Shown here in pieces: positions 8,445 to 16,314 of a stretch of DNA of 64,000 nt. Source of the stretch: CABQCM01 sp965145485 (GTDB lineage Bacteria > Bacillota > Clostridia > Oscillospirales > Acutalibacteraceae); NCBI GenBank assembly GCA_965145485.1, contig CBCTCU010000002.1, forward strand, positions 1-64,000. Reading direction: 5' to 3'. The notes beneath the pieces are model-generated. The model was not told where the DNA came from. It saw only the letters and a program-made list of their open reading frames with translations, and did no database searches. Each line of letters opens with the position of its first letter. Position 1 is the stretch's first letter. The position numbers were made by a program, and so were the translations under genes.

Positions 8445-9668
8445 ATGAGTGAGTTTCAGTGGATCGACGGCGGCGTCACCTGCGCGCGGGGATTTCAAGC
8501 GGCGGGGGTGCACTGCGGCATCCGTAAAAACAAATCCAAACGCGACCTGGCGCTGATTGTGTGTGAAAAGCCCTGCGACGCGGCGGCGGTTTACACCCGC
8601 AACCTGGTGCAGAGCGCGCCCATCCAGGTCACCAGGGAGCATTTGCGCGACGGCCGGGCGCAGGCCGTCATCTGCAACAGCGGCAACGCCAATACCTGCA
8701 ACGCCGACGGTGTGGAAAAGGCGCGCCGCATGTGCCGGGTGGCGGCGAGCGTCGCCGGGGTGGACGAGCGGGACGTCATTGTCGCCTCGACCGGCGTGAT
8801 CGGGCAGCCGCTGCCCATCGAGCCGATTGAAGCGGCGGCCGGAATCCTCAAGGAGAGCCTGAGCGCCTCGGGCAGCGCCGATGCCGCCGAGGCCATCTTG
8901 ACCACCGATACGGTCAAAAAGGAGTTTGCGCTCGAGTTTCCCCTCGGGGGAAAGATATGCCGCATGGGGGGCATCGCCAAGGGCTCGGGGATGATCCATC
9001 CCAATATGGCGACCATGCTCAGCTTCGTCACCACCGACGCTGACATTGCGCCCGACATGCTCCAGCAGGCGCTGTCCCATGTGGTGGAGGGGAGCTTTAA
9101 CATGCTCAGCATCGATGGGGACACCTCCACCAACGACACCCTGACGGTCATGGCTTCGGGCCTGTGCGGCAACCGGCGCATCACCGCGGCGGGGGAGGAC
9201 ATGGATGTTTTCACGCAGGCGCTGCAAATGCTGTGCGTCGCCCTGGCCAAGGCGCTGGCCAAGGACGGGGAGGGCGCGACCCGCTTGATTGAGTGCAGGG
9301 TGACCGGGGCGGCCGACGAGGGGGCCGCCAGAGGGGTCGCCAAGAGCGTGATCTGCTCCAGCCTGGTCAAGGCCGCCGTGTTTGGCGCCGACGCCAACTG
9401 GGGAAGGGTTTTGTGCGCCATCGGCTACAGTGGCCAGCCGGTGGATGTGGCCAAGGTCAAGGTCGAGTTTGCCTCTCCCAAGGGGTCCGTCCTCGTCTGC
9501 CAGCAGGGGTCCGGGGTGGATTTTTCGGAGGAGCTGGCCAAGGAAATCCTGCTGGAAAAAGAGATCGAGATCCTTATCTCTCTCGGTGACGGCGAGGCCT
9601 CGGCAACCGCATGGGGTTGCGATCTGACCTACGACTATGTCAGGATCAATGGGGATTACCGCACCTGA
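8445..9668 (+). CDS. argJ: Bifunctional ornithine acetyltransferase / N-acetylglutamate synthase
   Basis: A 407-residue self-cleaving enzyme that transfers acetyl from N-acetylornithine to glutamate, allowing acetyl recycling. The autocleavage site is in KGSGMIHPNMATMLSF, with Thr190 the predicted new N-terminal nucleophile. Also typical are CNSGNANTCNADG and the C-terminal GCDLTYDYVRINGDYRT. The ATG is preceded by AGAAGGA; an upstream in-frame ATG at 8397 lacks a binding site. Presence of argJ and absence of an argE-type deacetylase fits a cyclic pathway. Whether it also accepts acetyl-CoA cannot be told from sequence by eye. Confidence 0.96.
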   Translation: MSEFQWIDGGVTCARGFQAAGVHCGIRKNKSKRDLALIVCEKPCDAAAVYTRNLVQSAPIQVTREHLRDGRAQAVICNSGNANTCNADGVEKARRMCRVAASVAGVDERDVIVASTGVIGQPLPIEPIEAAAGILKESLSASGSADAAEAILTTDTVKKEFALEFPLGGKICRMGGIAKGSGMIHPNMATMLSFVTTDADIAPDMLQQALSHVVEGSFNMLSIDGDTSTNDTLTVMASGLCGNRRITAAGEDMDVFTQALQMLCVALAKALAKDGEGATRLIECRVTGAADEGAARGVAKSVICSSLVKAAVFGADANWGRVLCAIGYSGQPVDVAKVKVEFASPKGSVLVCQQGSGVDFSEELAKEILLEKEIEILISLGDGEASATAWGCDLTYDYVRINGDYRT

Positions 9669-9806
9669 GGCGGGGGATGGATACCGCCCTGCGATCGGCC
9701 GGTTGGCCTGCGGCCGCGCTGTGGGGCGGCGTGCACGGCCCTTTGAGGTACACACGGCGGTGTACAGGCACATTATGGATTTTTCAAGGAAAGGCATGAA
9801 AAGAGT

Positions 9807-10661
9807 ATGGAGATATCCAATCTAGCCCGGGCGCAGGTGCTCATTCAGGCGCTGCCCTACATCCAGCAGTATACCGGCAAAACGGTGGTCATCAAGTACG
9901 GCGGCAACGCCATGGTGGACGAGGGGCTCAAAAAGGCGGTCATGAGCGATATGATCCTGCTTTCTTTGGTCGGCATCCATGTCGTACTGGTGCACGGCGG
10001 CGGGCCGGAGATCAACGATATGCTGTCGCGTGTGGGGAAGGAAAGCCGGTTTGTCAACGGCCTGCGCTATACCGATGAGGAGACGGCCGAGATCGTCCAG
10101 ATGGTGCTGGCCGGCAAGGTCAATAAGGCGCTGGTGCAGCTCATCCAGTCGGGCGGGGGCAGGGCGATCGGCCTTTGCGGCCTGGACGACGGCCTGATCC
10201 GGGCCAAAAAGCTGCGTGATCCCGATATCGGGATGGTGGGCGAGATTACCTCCATCAACGTCTCTCTGATCAACGATACCCTGGGCCTCGGCTATATGCC
10301 GGTCATCGCCACGGTGGCGGGAGGGGAGGACAATGCGGTGTATAATATCAACGCCGATACCGCCGCCGCCCGCATCGCCGCCGAGCTGGGGGCGCAAAAG
10401 CTGATTTTGATGACCGACATCCGCGGCCTGCTTGAGGACAAGGAGGATGAGGAGACCCTCATCCCGGTCGTGCACGTCAGTGAGGTGCCCATGCTCAAAA
10501 ACCAGGGCATCATTTCGGGCGGCATGATCCCCAAGATCGACTGCTGCGTCGAAGCGGTGCGCCGCGGGGTCCGGCGGGCGCACATTATCGACGGGCGTAT
10601 TCCCCATTCCATCCTCATTGAGATGTTAACCGACGAGGGTATTGGCACCATGTTCCTCTAA
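9807..10661 (+). CDS. argB: Acetylglutamate kinase
   Basis: A 284-residue amino-acid kinase phosphorylating N-acetylglutamate with ATP. Motifs are KYGGNAM near residue 30, VLVHGGGPEIND, and the C-terminal GGMIPKIDCCVEAVRRGVRR typical of the family. The N-terminal helix (about 20 residues before the first strand) is of the type seen in arginine-sensitive hexameric kinases, so feedback inhibition is plausible but unproven. The AAGGAAAGG binding site is 12 bases upstream, rather far. It follows argJ after 138 bases. Confidence 0.96.
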   Translation: MEISNLARAQVLIQALPYIQQYTGKTVVIKYGGNAMVDEGLKKAVMSDMILLSLVGIHVVLVHGGGPEINDMLSRVGKESRFVNGLRYTDEETAEIVQMVLAGKVNKALVQLIQSGGGRAIGLCGLDDGLIRAKKLRDPDIGMVGEITSINVSLINDTLGLGYMPVIATVAGGEDNAVYNINADTAAARIAAELGAQKLILMTDIRGLLEDKEDEETLIPVVHVSEVPMLKNQGIISGGMIPKIDCCVEAVRRGVRRAHIIDGRIPHSILIEMLTDEGIGTMFL

Positions 10662-10924
10662 TAAGATCGGATGCTGGCCTGGGGATGAGGGCCAGTGATT
10701 GGTAGGCGTAAGGACATAGGAGGGCGGGCCATAACAATCCGGCGCGCGGCCCACGGTGTATTGCCGCCGGCAGGTTCGCGGCCCTGGCGTTAAGCCGCGC
10801 GATACTGCAAGAGGCGGTAGGGCGGCTTAAGCGGTTGGGGCCTTGGCGACCCTCCCTTCGTTGCCGTCCGCCGGGATTCCCCAGGGCATGGCCATGCTGC
10901 ATGCGCAGTCATAGAAAGGATACG

Positions 10925-12124
10925 ATGACAATGAATAGAACCCACGAGGAAATCAAACAGTGGGACCAGCAGTACCATATGCCGACCTACGGGCGGTTCG
11001 ACGCGGTGCTTGTGTCGGGAAAAGGCGCGATTGCCGTGGATGCGAACGGAAAGGAATATGTCGATTTCGGCGCTGGCATCGGGGTGAACGCCCTGGGCTA
11101 CTGCGACGACGGCTGGATCGCTGCGGTGGGCGCTCAGGCGGCCAGGCTCCAGCATTGCTCCAATCTGTATTACAACGACGCGCAGGCCGGTCTGGTCAGG
11201 GAGCTTTGCGAGGCGACCGGCTTTTCACGCGCCTTTCTTTGCAACTCGGGCGCGGAGGCCAACGAATGCGCCATCAAAATCGCCCGCAAATACAGCTTTG
11301 ACCGCTACGGCCCGGGCCGAGATCGGATTATCACGCTGCGCAACTCCTTTCACGGGCGCACGGTAACCACTCTGGCCGCGACGGGGCAAGACTCCTTTCA
11401 CCAATACTTTTATCCCTTTACCGAGGGCTTTTTGTATGCCGAGGCCGGCAACCTTGACGATCTGCGGCAGAAGGCGGGCGACCATGCCTGCGCACTGATG
11501 CTCGAGCCGGTCCAGGGGGAGGGCGGGGTCGTCCCTCTCGATCCCGAGTTTGTGCGGGCGGCGGCCGAGCTTTGCCGGGAGAGGGACCTGTTGCTGCTGT
11601 TCGACGAGGTGCAGACAGGGGTAGGCCGCACCGGCACATTGTACGCTTATGAGCAGTTTGGCGTTTGCCCGGATGTGTTGACCTCCGCCAAGGGGCTGGC
11701 CGGCGGGCTTCCCTTCGGCGCCTGCCTGTGCGGGGAAAAGGCATCCCAGGTGATGGGCGCCGGTATGCACGGCTCGACCTTTGGGGGCAACCCGGTATCC
11801 TCGGCTGCGGCGAGCTACGTGCTGTCCAAGGTCAACGACGCAGCCTTTTTGAAAGAGGTAACCCGCAAAGGGGAATGGCTGCGCGGCCAGCTTGCGGCGA
11901 TGCCGGGCGTGCGGTCGGTGCGCGGGCTGGGGCTGATGCTGGGCGTGGAGCTGGATCGGGCCAGCTCCGGGAAGATCGCCGCCCAATGCGTCGGGCGCGG
12001 GCTTTTGATCCTTACGGCAAAGGAACTGCTCCGCCTGTTGCCGCCGCTGAACATTACGATGGACGAATTAGAGCGCGGGTGCTCGATCCTGCGCGAGGTA
12101 TTGAAGGAGGAAACCCAATCATGA
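10925..12124 (+). CDS. argD: Acetylornithine aminotransferase
   Basis: A 399-residue class-III pyridoxal-phosphate aminotransferase making N-acetylornithine from the semialdehyde and glutamate. Visible motifs: FCNSGAEANECAIKIARK, SFHGRT, LLFDEVQTGVGRTG and the Schiff-base lysine K256 in TSAKGLAGGLPFGA. Such enzymes often also act on succinyl-diaminopimelate or ornithine. The ATG start follows AAAGGA. Its TGA stop overlaps the argF ATG (ATGA), so argD and argF are translationally coupled, in contrast with the long spacers elsewhere in the cluster. Confidence 0.95.
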   Translation: MTMNRTHEEIKQWDQQYHMPTYGRFDAVLVSGKGAIAVDANGKEYVDFGAGIGVNALGYCDDGWIAAVGAQAARLQHCSNLYYNDAQAGLVRELCEATGFSRAFLCNSGAEANECAIKIARKYSFDRYGPGRDRIITLRNSFHGRTVTTLAATGQDSFHQYFYPFTEGFLYAEAGNLDDLRQKAGDHACALMLEPVQGEGGVVPLDPEFVRAAAELCRERDLLLLFDEVQTGVGRTGTLYAYEQFGVCPDVLTSAKGLAGGLPFGACLCGEKASQVMGAGMHGSTFGGNPVSSAAASYVLSKVNDAAFLKEVTRKGEWLRGQLAAMPGVRSVRGLGLMLGVELDRASSGKIAAQCVGRGLLILTAKELLRLLPPLNITMDELERGCSILREVLKEETQS

Positions 12125-13035
12125 AACACCTGCTCAAGCTGCTCGACCTTTCCGAGGACGAAATCCTGGAAATCCTGAATTTAGCGGATCAGCTCAAATA
12201 CGAACGCAGAAACGGGATTCCCCACCCCCATCTGGTCGGCAAGACCCTGGGGATGATTTTTCAAAAGTCGTCGACCCGCACCCGCGTCTCGTTTGAGACC
12301 GGCATGTACCAGCTCGGCGGCACCGCGTTGTTCCTTTCCTCCAACGATCTTCAGATCGGGCGGGGCGAGCCGGTCGAGGATACCGCCCGGGTGCTTTCGC
12401 GCTATCTGGACGGCATTATGATCCGGACGTTTGAGCAAAAAGAGGTTGAGACCCTGGCCGAATACGGCAGTATACCGGTCATCAACGGGCTGACCGACTT
12501 TTGCCACCCATGCCAGGTACTGGCCGATTTGATGACCATCCGTGAGTGCAAGGGCCGGTTGGAAGGGATTCACATGTGCTTTATTGGCGACGGCAACAAT
12601 ATGATGAATTCCCTGATTGTCGGCGGCCTCAAGGTGGGCATGAAGGTTACGGCGGCCTGCCCGTCCAATCATCGCCCGCCCAAAGAGATTTTGGAGTTTG
12701 CGTTGCCTTATGGCGACCGGTTTGCAATTTGCGAGGACCCGGCCGAGGCGGCGAAAGGGGCCGATGTGCTGGTGACCGACGTCTGGGCTTCCATGGGGCA
12801 GGAGGAGGAAGCGGCGGCCCGTCGGCGGGATTTCGCGGGTTATCAGATCAACGACGCCCTGCTTTCGGTAGCCGGTAAGGACGCCATTGTGCTCCACTGC
12901 CTGCCGGCCCACCGTGGGGAGGAGATCACCGCCGAGGTCTTTGAGCGTTACGCCGACGTTATTTTTGAGGAGGCGGAAAACCGCCTGCACGCGCAAAAAG
13001 CGGTGATGGTTCTTCTGATGAAGGACGAGGAGTAA
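12121..13035 (+). CDS. argF: Ornithine carbamoyltransferase
   Basis: A 304-residue enzyme making citrulline from ornithine and carbamoyl phosphate. The carbamoyl-phosphate loop SSTRTR is at residues 50-55; FCHPCQ, VTDVWASMGQE and the ornithine-binding HCLPAHRGEE are all present. The start overlaps the argD stop and has a strong AAGGAGG site within argD. It is the last gene of the cluster and is followed by an intrinsic terminator. Family and length (about 305) agree. Ornithine rather than acetylornithine specificity is inferred from the HCLP signature. Confidence 0.96.
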   Translation: MKHLLKLLDLSEDEILEILNLADQLKYERRNGIPHPHLVGKTLGMIFQKSSTRTRVSFETGMYQLGGTALFLSSNDLQIGRGEPVEDTARVLSRYLDGIMIRTFEQKEVETLAEYGSIPVINGLTDFCHPCQVLADLMTIRECKGRLEGIHMCFIGDGNNMMNSLIVGGLKVGMKVTAACPSNHRPPKEILEFALPYGDRFAICEDPAEAAKGADVLVTDVWASMGQEEEAAARRRDFAGYQINDALLSVAGKDAIVLHCLPAHRGEEITAEVFERYADVIFEEAENRLHAQKAVMVLLMKDEE

Positions 13036-13142
13036 TCAAAGCAAGCCAAACCATCCGGTGATGGAACGCCATACGATGGAAGGACAATGTGGTCCGTCGG
13101 TCGAATGCGCCGATTCCCTCTGGCATGGATTGGCCCTGATTG

Positions 13143-13182
13143 AAAGAGCTTTTCAGGCTTCGGCCTGGGAGGCTCTTTTTTG
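13143..13182 (+). terminator. Terminator of the arginine cluster
   Basis: AAAGAGC...GCTCTTT encloses an inner CAGGC-TTCG-GCCTG stem-loop and runs into TTTTTTG, about 110 bases after argF. Confidence 0.85.
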
Positions 13183-13475
13183 CTTTGCTGTCGCCGGAGT
13201 ATAACGGTTATTTGGCAGGAAAATCCAAAAGCTTTCGCTGTGGGAAGGCTTTCCGCGGCTGTTAGGGTGAGAAAGGGTTGACAACCAGCGCTGCTGAAGG
13301 CATACGGCTTTTGAAAAAATACTGCGGCCCTTCCCGTCCTCCTATGGGCTGGCGGCGGCAATCCATACCGTTCAGGCAAGGGCGCACCATGGATAACATA
13401 GATATAACCGGTTTCGAGGTTTTTCGACAAAAAATATAAGATTTCAAAATAAGAAGAAAATGGCATGATAAGTCG
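13183..13475. other. Intergenic stretch without recognised gene
   Basis: Between the argF terminator and the Xre promoter there is no supported ORF. The 3' half becomes AT-rich from about 13420, consistent with a regulatory region for the following gene. Confidence 0.5.
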
Positions 13476-13504
13476 TGTCGCTGGCATCTACGATATCCTA
13501 TAAT
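13476..13504 (+). promoter_or_regulatory. Probable promoter of the Xre gene
   Basis: TATAAT at 13499-13504 with a weak TGTCGC at 13476-13481 (17-base spacer). Transcription would start near 13511, almost at the ribosome binding site, giving a very short leader. Confidence 0.5.
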
Positions 13505-13523
13505 TGCAAAAAAGGAGGCGTAG

Positions 13524-13751
13524 ATGAGCAGAATGGAAAAGTTGATTTGGTTAGCTAAAAATGTTGCCAATTTCCGCAGAAAAGAGGGGTTATCCCAAGA
13601 GCAGCTTGCAGAATCCAGTAAAATCAGTACGCGTTATCTCAGCCGTATTGAATCGGGTTCTGCCAATCCCACCTCCAAAGTGCTGATCCGGTTAAGCGAG
13701 TCATTGGGGGTGGAGATCGGCGATTTGTTTCAAAAGCCGAAAGAGGAATAA
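13524..13751 (+). CDS. Xre-family helix-turn-helix regulator
   Basis: A 75-residue protein that is essentially one lambda-repressor-like HTH domain: RRKEGLSQEQLAESSKIS forms helices 1-2 and the recognition helix region is TRYLSRIESGSANP, followed by VLIRLSESLGVEIGDLF. It binds DNA as a dimer; targets are unknown. An excellent AAAAAAGGAGG site precedes the ATG. It is monocistronic with its own terminator. Small solitary Xre proteins can be immunity-type repressors, but no phage genes are nearby. Confidence 0.85.
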   Translation: MSRMEKLIWLAKNVANFRRKEGLSQEQLAESSKISTRYLSRIESGSANPTSKVLIRLSESLGVEIGDLFQKPKEE

Positions 13752-13766
13752 CCCAAGGGTCATGCT

Positions 13767-13800
13767 AAACCCCCCTTTTTATAAGGCGGGGTTTCCGTTT
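13767..13800 (+). terminator. Terminator of the Xre gene
   Basis: AAACCCC and GGGGTTT pair around a loop rich in T and A, followed by CCGTTT. It lies 16 bases after the stop codon. Confidence 0.6.
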
Positions 13801-14002
13801 ACATCCAAGGCGGTGCGCATTGTGGTATCCCCTGACCGATGCGCTGCATTAATACAGCCCTTTTGCTCCCAGCCGCCGGGCGACAGCGGAGAGGAACGAC
13901 GGCCGCCAAGACCGCTGTGGCAGTGGCGGTCTGCTTAGGCCATAGAAGAAGCTCGCTGCTCCTTATACCTCCGATACGGCCAGGGAGTCGCTTCGCATAG
14001 GC

Positions 14003-14076
14003 AGATAAAAAAGCGCCGCATTGCGTAACAGCAATGCGGCCAGATGAGAGAATGGAATAGAGTATGAGGGAGTTGC
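14003..14076 (-). ncRNA. Candidate small regulatory RNA with intrinsic terminator
   Basis: On the minus strand a consensus-like promoter (14083-14111) is followed about 70 bases later by a perfect 10-bp stem GCCGCAUUGC / GCAAUGCGGC with a 6-base loop and a U6 tract. The predicted RNA begins with an unstructured pyrimidine-rich segment (CUCCCUCAUACUCUAUUCC and onward) that contains CUCCCU, able to pair with Shine-Dalgarno sequences. No convincing ORF fits between promoter and terminator, and no minus-strand gene upstream needs this terminator. Its neighbours are the Xre gene and hpf, both on the other strand. Existence of the RNA is inferred, not shown. Confidence 0.55.
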
Positions 14077-14082
14077 ATACAT

Positions 14083-14111
14083 ATAATACAATACTTTCAA
14101 GTAATTGTAAA
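14083..14111 (-). promoter_or_regulatory. Promoter of the candidate small RNA
   Basis: On the minus strand TTTACA (14106-14111) and TATTAT (14083-14088) are separated by exactly 17 bases. Predicted start is near 14076. Confidence 0.65.
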
Positions 14112-14160
14112 GTACTTTTTGAAATTTCATAGATAATTTTCATTGAAACCATAATTCTGT

Positions 14161-14189
14161 TTTATTTTTTGTGGTTTTTATGCTATAAT
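14161..14189 (+). promoter_or_regulatory. Possible hpf promoter
   Basis: TATAAT at 14184-14189 has only a poor -35 (TTTATT). Downstream, CATATCC (14195 region) and GGATATG (14226 region) could pair in the 5' leader. A stress sigma factor might use it, but that is speculation. Confidence 0.4.
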
Positions 14190-14266
14190 ATACCCATATC
14201 CAGAGGATAGCCATTTACATTCTTTGGATATGCGGATGATCAAATATTTACCAAGGGGTGGATAGC

Positions 14267-14788
14267 ATGAAGGTCACGATCACTGGCAGAAAAATTAATT
14301 TGCGCGAATCCTTTAAAGAGTATACGCAAAAAAAGCTGAAAAAGGTAGAGCGCTTTTTTGGGGATGATGCCGATGCAAAGGTGACCGTGTCCCTGGAAAA
14401 GGACCGCAAAACCGTAGAGGTGACGGTCAAAAACAAGGGGACTCTCTACCGGGCTGAAGAGACGGCTTACGATCCCGAAGAGGCGCTGGATGCTGTGATT
14501 GATTCCATCATTCGCAAAATCCGAAAAAACAAGACCCGTGTGGAGAAACGCCTGCGCGAAGCGGCGTTTGAGGAATTTCCGGCCGAGGACGTCGTAGAGG
14601 AGGAAGAATACGATGTAGTTCGTGTCAAGCGCTTCCCCGTCAAGCCGCTTGACGTCGAGGAGGCTATTTTGCAGATGAACCTCTCCGATCACCAGTTTTA
14701 TATGTTCCGCAATGTGGAGACCGGGGATGTCAATGTAGTCTACCGGCGCCGGGACGGCAATTATGGCCTGATCGAGCCGGAGGCGTAA
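14267..14788 (+). CDS. hpf: Ribosome hibernation-promoting factor, long form
   Basis: A 173-residue long-form HPF (YvyD type). The N-terminal domain (1-100; MKVTITGRKINLRESFKEY, then a basic helix region) binds the decoding centre of the 30S subunit. An acidic linker (AEDVVEEEEYDVVRVK) leads to the C-terminal dimerisation domain (KPLDVEEAILQMNLSDHQFYMFRN...) that joins two ribosomes into 100S dimers. The ATG at 14267 is preferred over GTG 14258 because AAGGGG then has good spacing. Monocistronic with a strong terminator. Such genes are normally induced in stationary phase. Confidence 0.95.
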   Translation: MKVTITGRKINLRESFKEYTQKKLKKVERFFGDDADAKVTVSLEKDRKTVEVTVKNKGTLYRAEETAYDPEEALDAVIDSIIRKIRKNKTRVEKRLREAAFEEFPAEDVVEEEEYDVVRVKRFPVKPLDVEEAILQMNLSDHQFYMFRNVETGDVNVVYRRRDGNYGLIEPEA

Positions 14789-14890
14789 TCCGATAAAAGG
14801 CGGCTTTGGCTGCAAATGAGCGCAAGAATGGCTTGTTTTGGCCCGGGAAGGTCCGGCGTGGCACGTTGGGCGGCTGCCCGATGAAGAAAC

Positions 14891-14924
14891 AAAAGAGCGG
14901 AAATGCACTTTCCGCTCTTTTGAT
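14891..14924 (+). terminator. Terminator of hpf
   Basis: AAAAGAGCGGAAA and TTTCCGCTCTTTT form a perfect 13-bp stem around TGCAC. It is about 100 bases after the stop codon and can work in both directions. Confidence 0.9.
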
Positions 14925-15032
14925 ATTTATGTTCGATAACGTGCGGTTGCAGCCCTTGCGAACCGGCCCGCTTTACGAGCCGACCGTTGAGGGGCGGTTT
15001 TCCGGCACGCATAACCGGAGGCGGAGGTGCAT

Positions 15033-15584
15033 ATGATCCAGATTCGACAGGAACAAAGCAGCGATTATCAACCGGTCTATCGCCTTGTACAAAAGGCGTT
15101 TGCCAGTGCGGAGCACAGCGATGGCAACGAACACGACCTGGTGGCTGCGCTGCGTGGCAGCGATGCTTTTATCCCCCAGCTTTCTTTGGTGGCAGAAAGT
15201 GCAGGCCAACTGGTGGGATATATTTTGTTTACCAAACTCCATATTGGCCAGTATACCGAGCTGGCGTTGGCGCCGCTGGCTGTACTGCCGGAATACCAGC
15301 GCCAGGGCGTTGGTACGGCCCTGATTGAGCAGGGGCATCGCATCGCCAGGGAGCTGGGCTTTCACTATTCGGTGGTGTTGGGGAGCGACCGGTATTATGG
15401 GCGGTTTGGGTATCGCCCCGCAGCCCAATACGGCATCCAAGCGCCCTTTGAGGTAGCAAAGGAGAACTTTATGGCCATTCCCTTGCAGGATACCGCGCCG
15501 CTTCGGCCCGGCACCGCCCAATATGCAAAGGAATTCGGCATCGGAAGCCCCGCGGATTACCCTGACGCCGATGGTAGGCGATAG
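15033..15584 (+). CDS. GNAT-family N-acetyltransferase (YhbS-like)
   Basis: A 183-residue acetyltransferase. The GNAT core is visible: a first strand and helix (IRQEQSSDYQPVYRLVQKAF), LVGYILFTKL, the acetyl-CoA loop LAVLPEYQRQGVGTALIEQG (residues about 88-107) and GSDRYYGRFGYRPA, which is characteristic of the YhbS/COG3153 subgroup. Substrate is unknown. ATG 15033 was chosen because GGAGG lies 5 bases upstream; the GTG at 15027 overlaps that site. Confidence 0.88.
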   Translation: MIQIRQEQSSDYQPVYRLVQKAFASAEHSDGNEHDLVAALRGSDAFIPQLSLVAESAGQLVGYILFTKLHIGQYTELALAPLAVLPEYQRQGVGTALIEQGHRIARELGFHYSVVLGSDRYYGRFGYRPAAQYGIQAPFEVAKENFMAIPLQDTAPLRPGTAQYAKEFGIGSPADYPDADGRR

Positions 15585-15599
15585 GCTGGCTTACCGCCC

Positions 15600-15955
15600 C
15601 TTTTATAGGACCGCCCCTTTATAGGGGCGGGGGATACCGGTAAGTGCAAATGCCGCAAAGCAATCCCACTGATTAAAGGCAATATTTCCGGAAAATGGTG
15701 TGATGTCGCGCCCTTGCACAAGGATTCTTATCTCTGCGCGCCGTTGGCCGGTCATGTGCACAGGCCCGGTAGGGCGAACCGCCGCCTTGCCCCCTCAGGG
15801 AGCGTTGGGCTCTATCTCATCATGCCACGCTATCGCCCGGCAATGCGTAGGCAGGCGCGTGGGTAATTCCCGATTGTTTTCGTATTTTTATGCGCTTTGG
15901 AAAAGGCCGGTTCGTTCTACCGTCGGATTGACCGGCGGCGTGATTTCGCGAGCAC
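15600..15955. other. Intergenic stretch with a small hairpin
   Basis: No supported gene lies between the acetyltransferase and the minus-strand oxidoreductase (about 730 bases in all). Near 15609-15632 CCGCCCC and GGGGCGG can pair, and CCGCCCCTTTTATAGG is imperfectly repeated in tandem at 15594-15626. The rest holds only short unconvincing frames. Confidence 0.5.
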
Positions 15956-15996
15956 AGGCAAAAAGAAGACCCCGCCCCAATAAGATGGGACGGGGC
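15956..15996 (-). terminator. Minus-strand terminator downstream of the oxidoreductase gene
   Basis: Read on the minus strand, CCCCGTCCC and GGGGCGGGG pair, followed by TCTTCTTTTT. It lies about 320 bases after the stop of the oxidoreductase gene, implying a long 3' untranslated region, or it serves an unseen short transcript. Confidence 0.6.
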
Positions 15997-16314
15997 CTCG
16001 CTGTTTCATAGAAAAAACAGGCCGGCAAAGAGGGGAAACGGGCGTTTGGCGTAAAAGCGTTTTCCGGGCTTCAATTGGGATCGACCGGCCCTTTTCCCTT
16101 CACACCGGCTGGAGGGTTTCGCCGCCAAACCCGGAACCCTGACTCGCTCATCGCCCTAGAAAAAGGACGGACGAGCCGTACTCCTTGATCCGCGCGCTAT
16201 ATTATAAAAGCTTTGCGCCGCGCGGCAGGCTCTGGCTTGCCATTTCGTTTGGCCACGGCATCAGAGCGCGTTTACCCGCGGCGGCGTCCGGTCGTTTGGC
16301 AGCATCCGTGCGTA

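Noticed and set aside
7275..9797. 840-residue minus-strand open frame over argC and argJ
   Set aside because: Shadow of GC-rich coding on the other strand: low-complexity Arg/Gly/His/Pro composition, no ribosome site, and it covers two certain genes.
9796..9825. Nine-codon leader peptide overlapping the argB start
   Set aside because: The start would sit directly against the ribosome binding site, and no regulatory codons or attenuator accompany it.
13799..14152. 117-residue minus-strand open frame near the small RNA
   Set aside because: No ribosome binding site; the promoter and terminator found there lie inside the frame and fit a short RNA better.
15594..15632. Tandem CCGCCCCTTTTATAGG copies after the acetyltransferase as a repeat family
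   Set aside because: Only two imperfect adjacent copies; more likely a weak terminator-like hairpin than a dispersed repeat.
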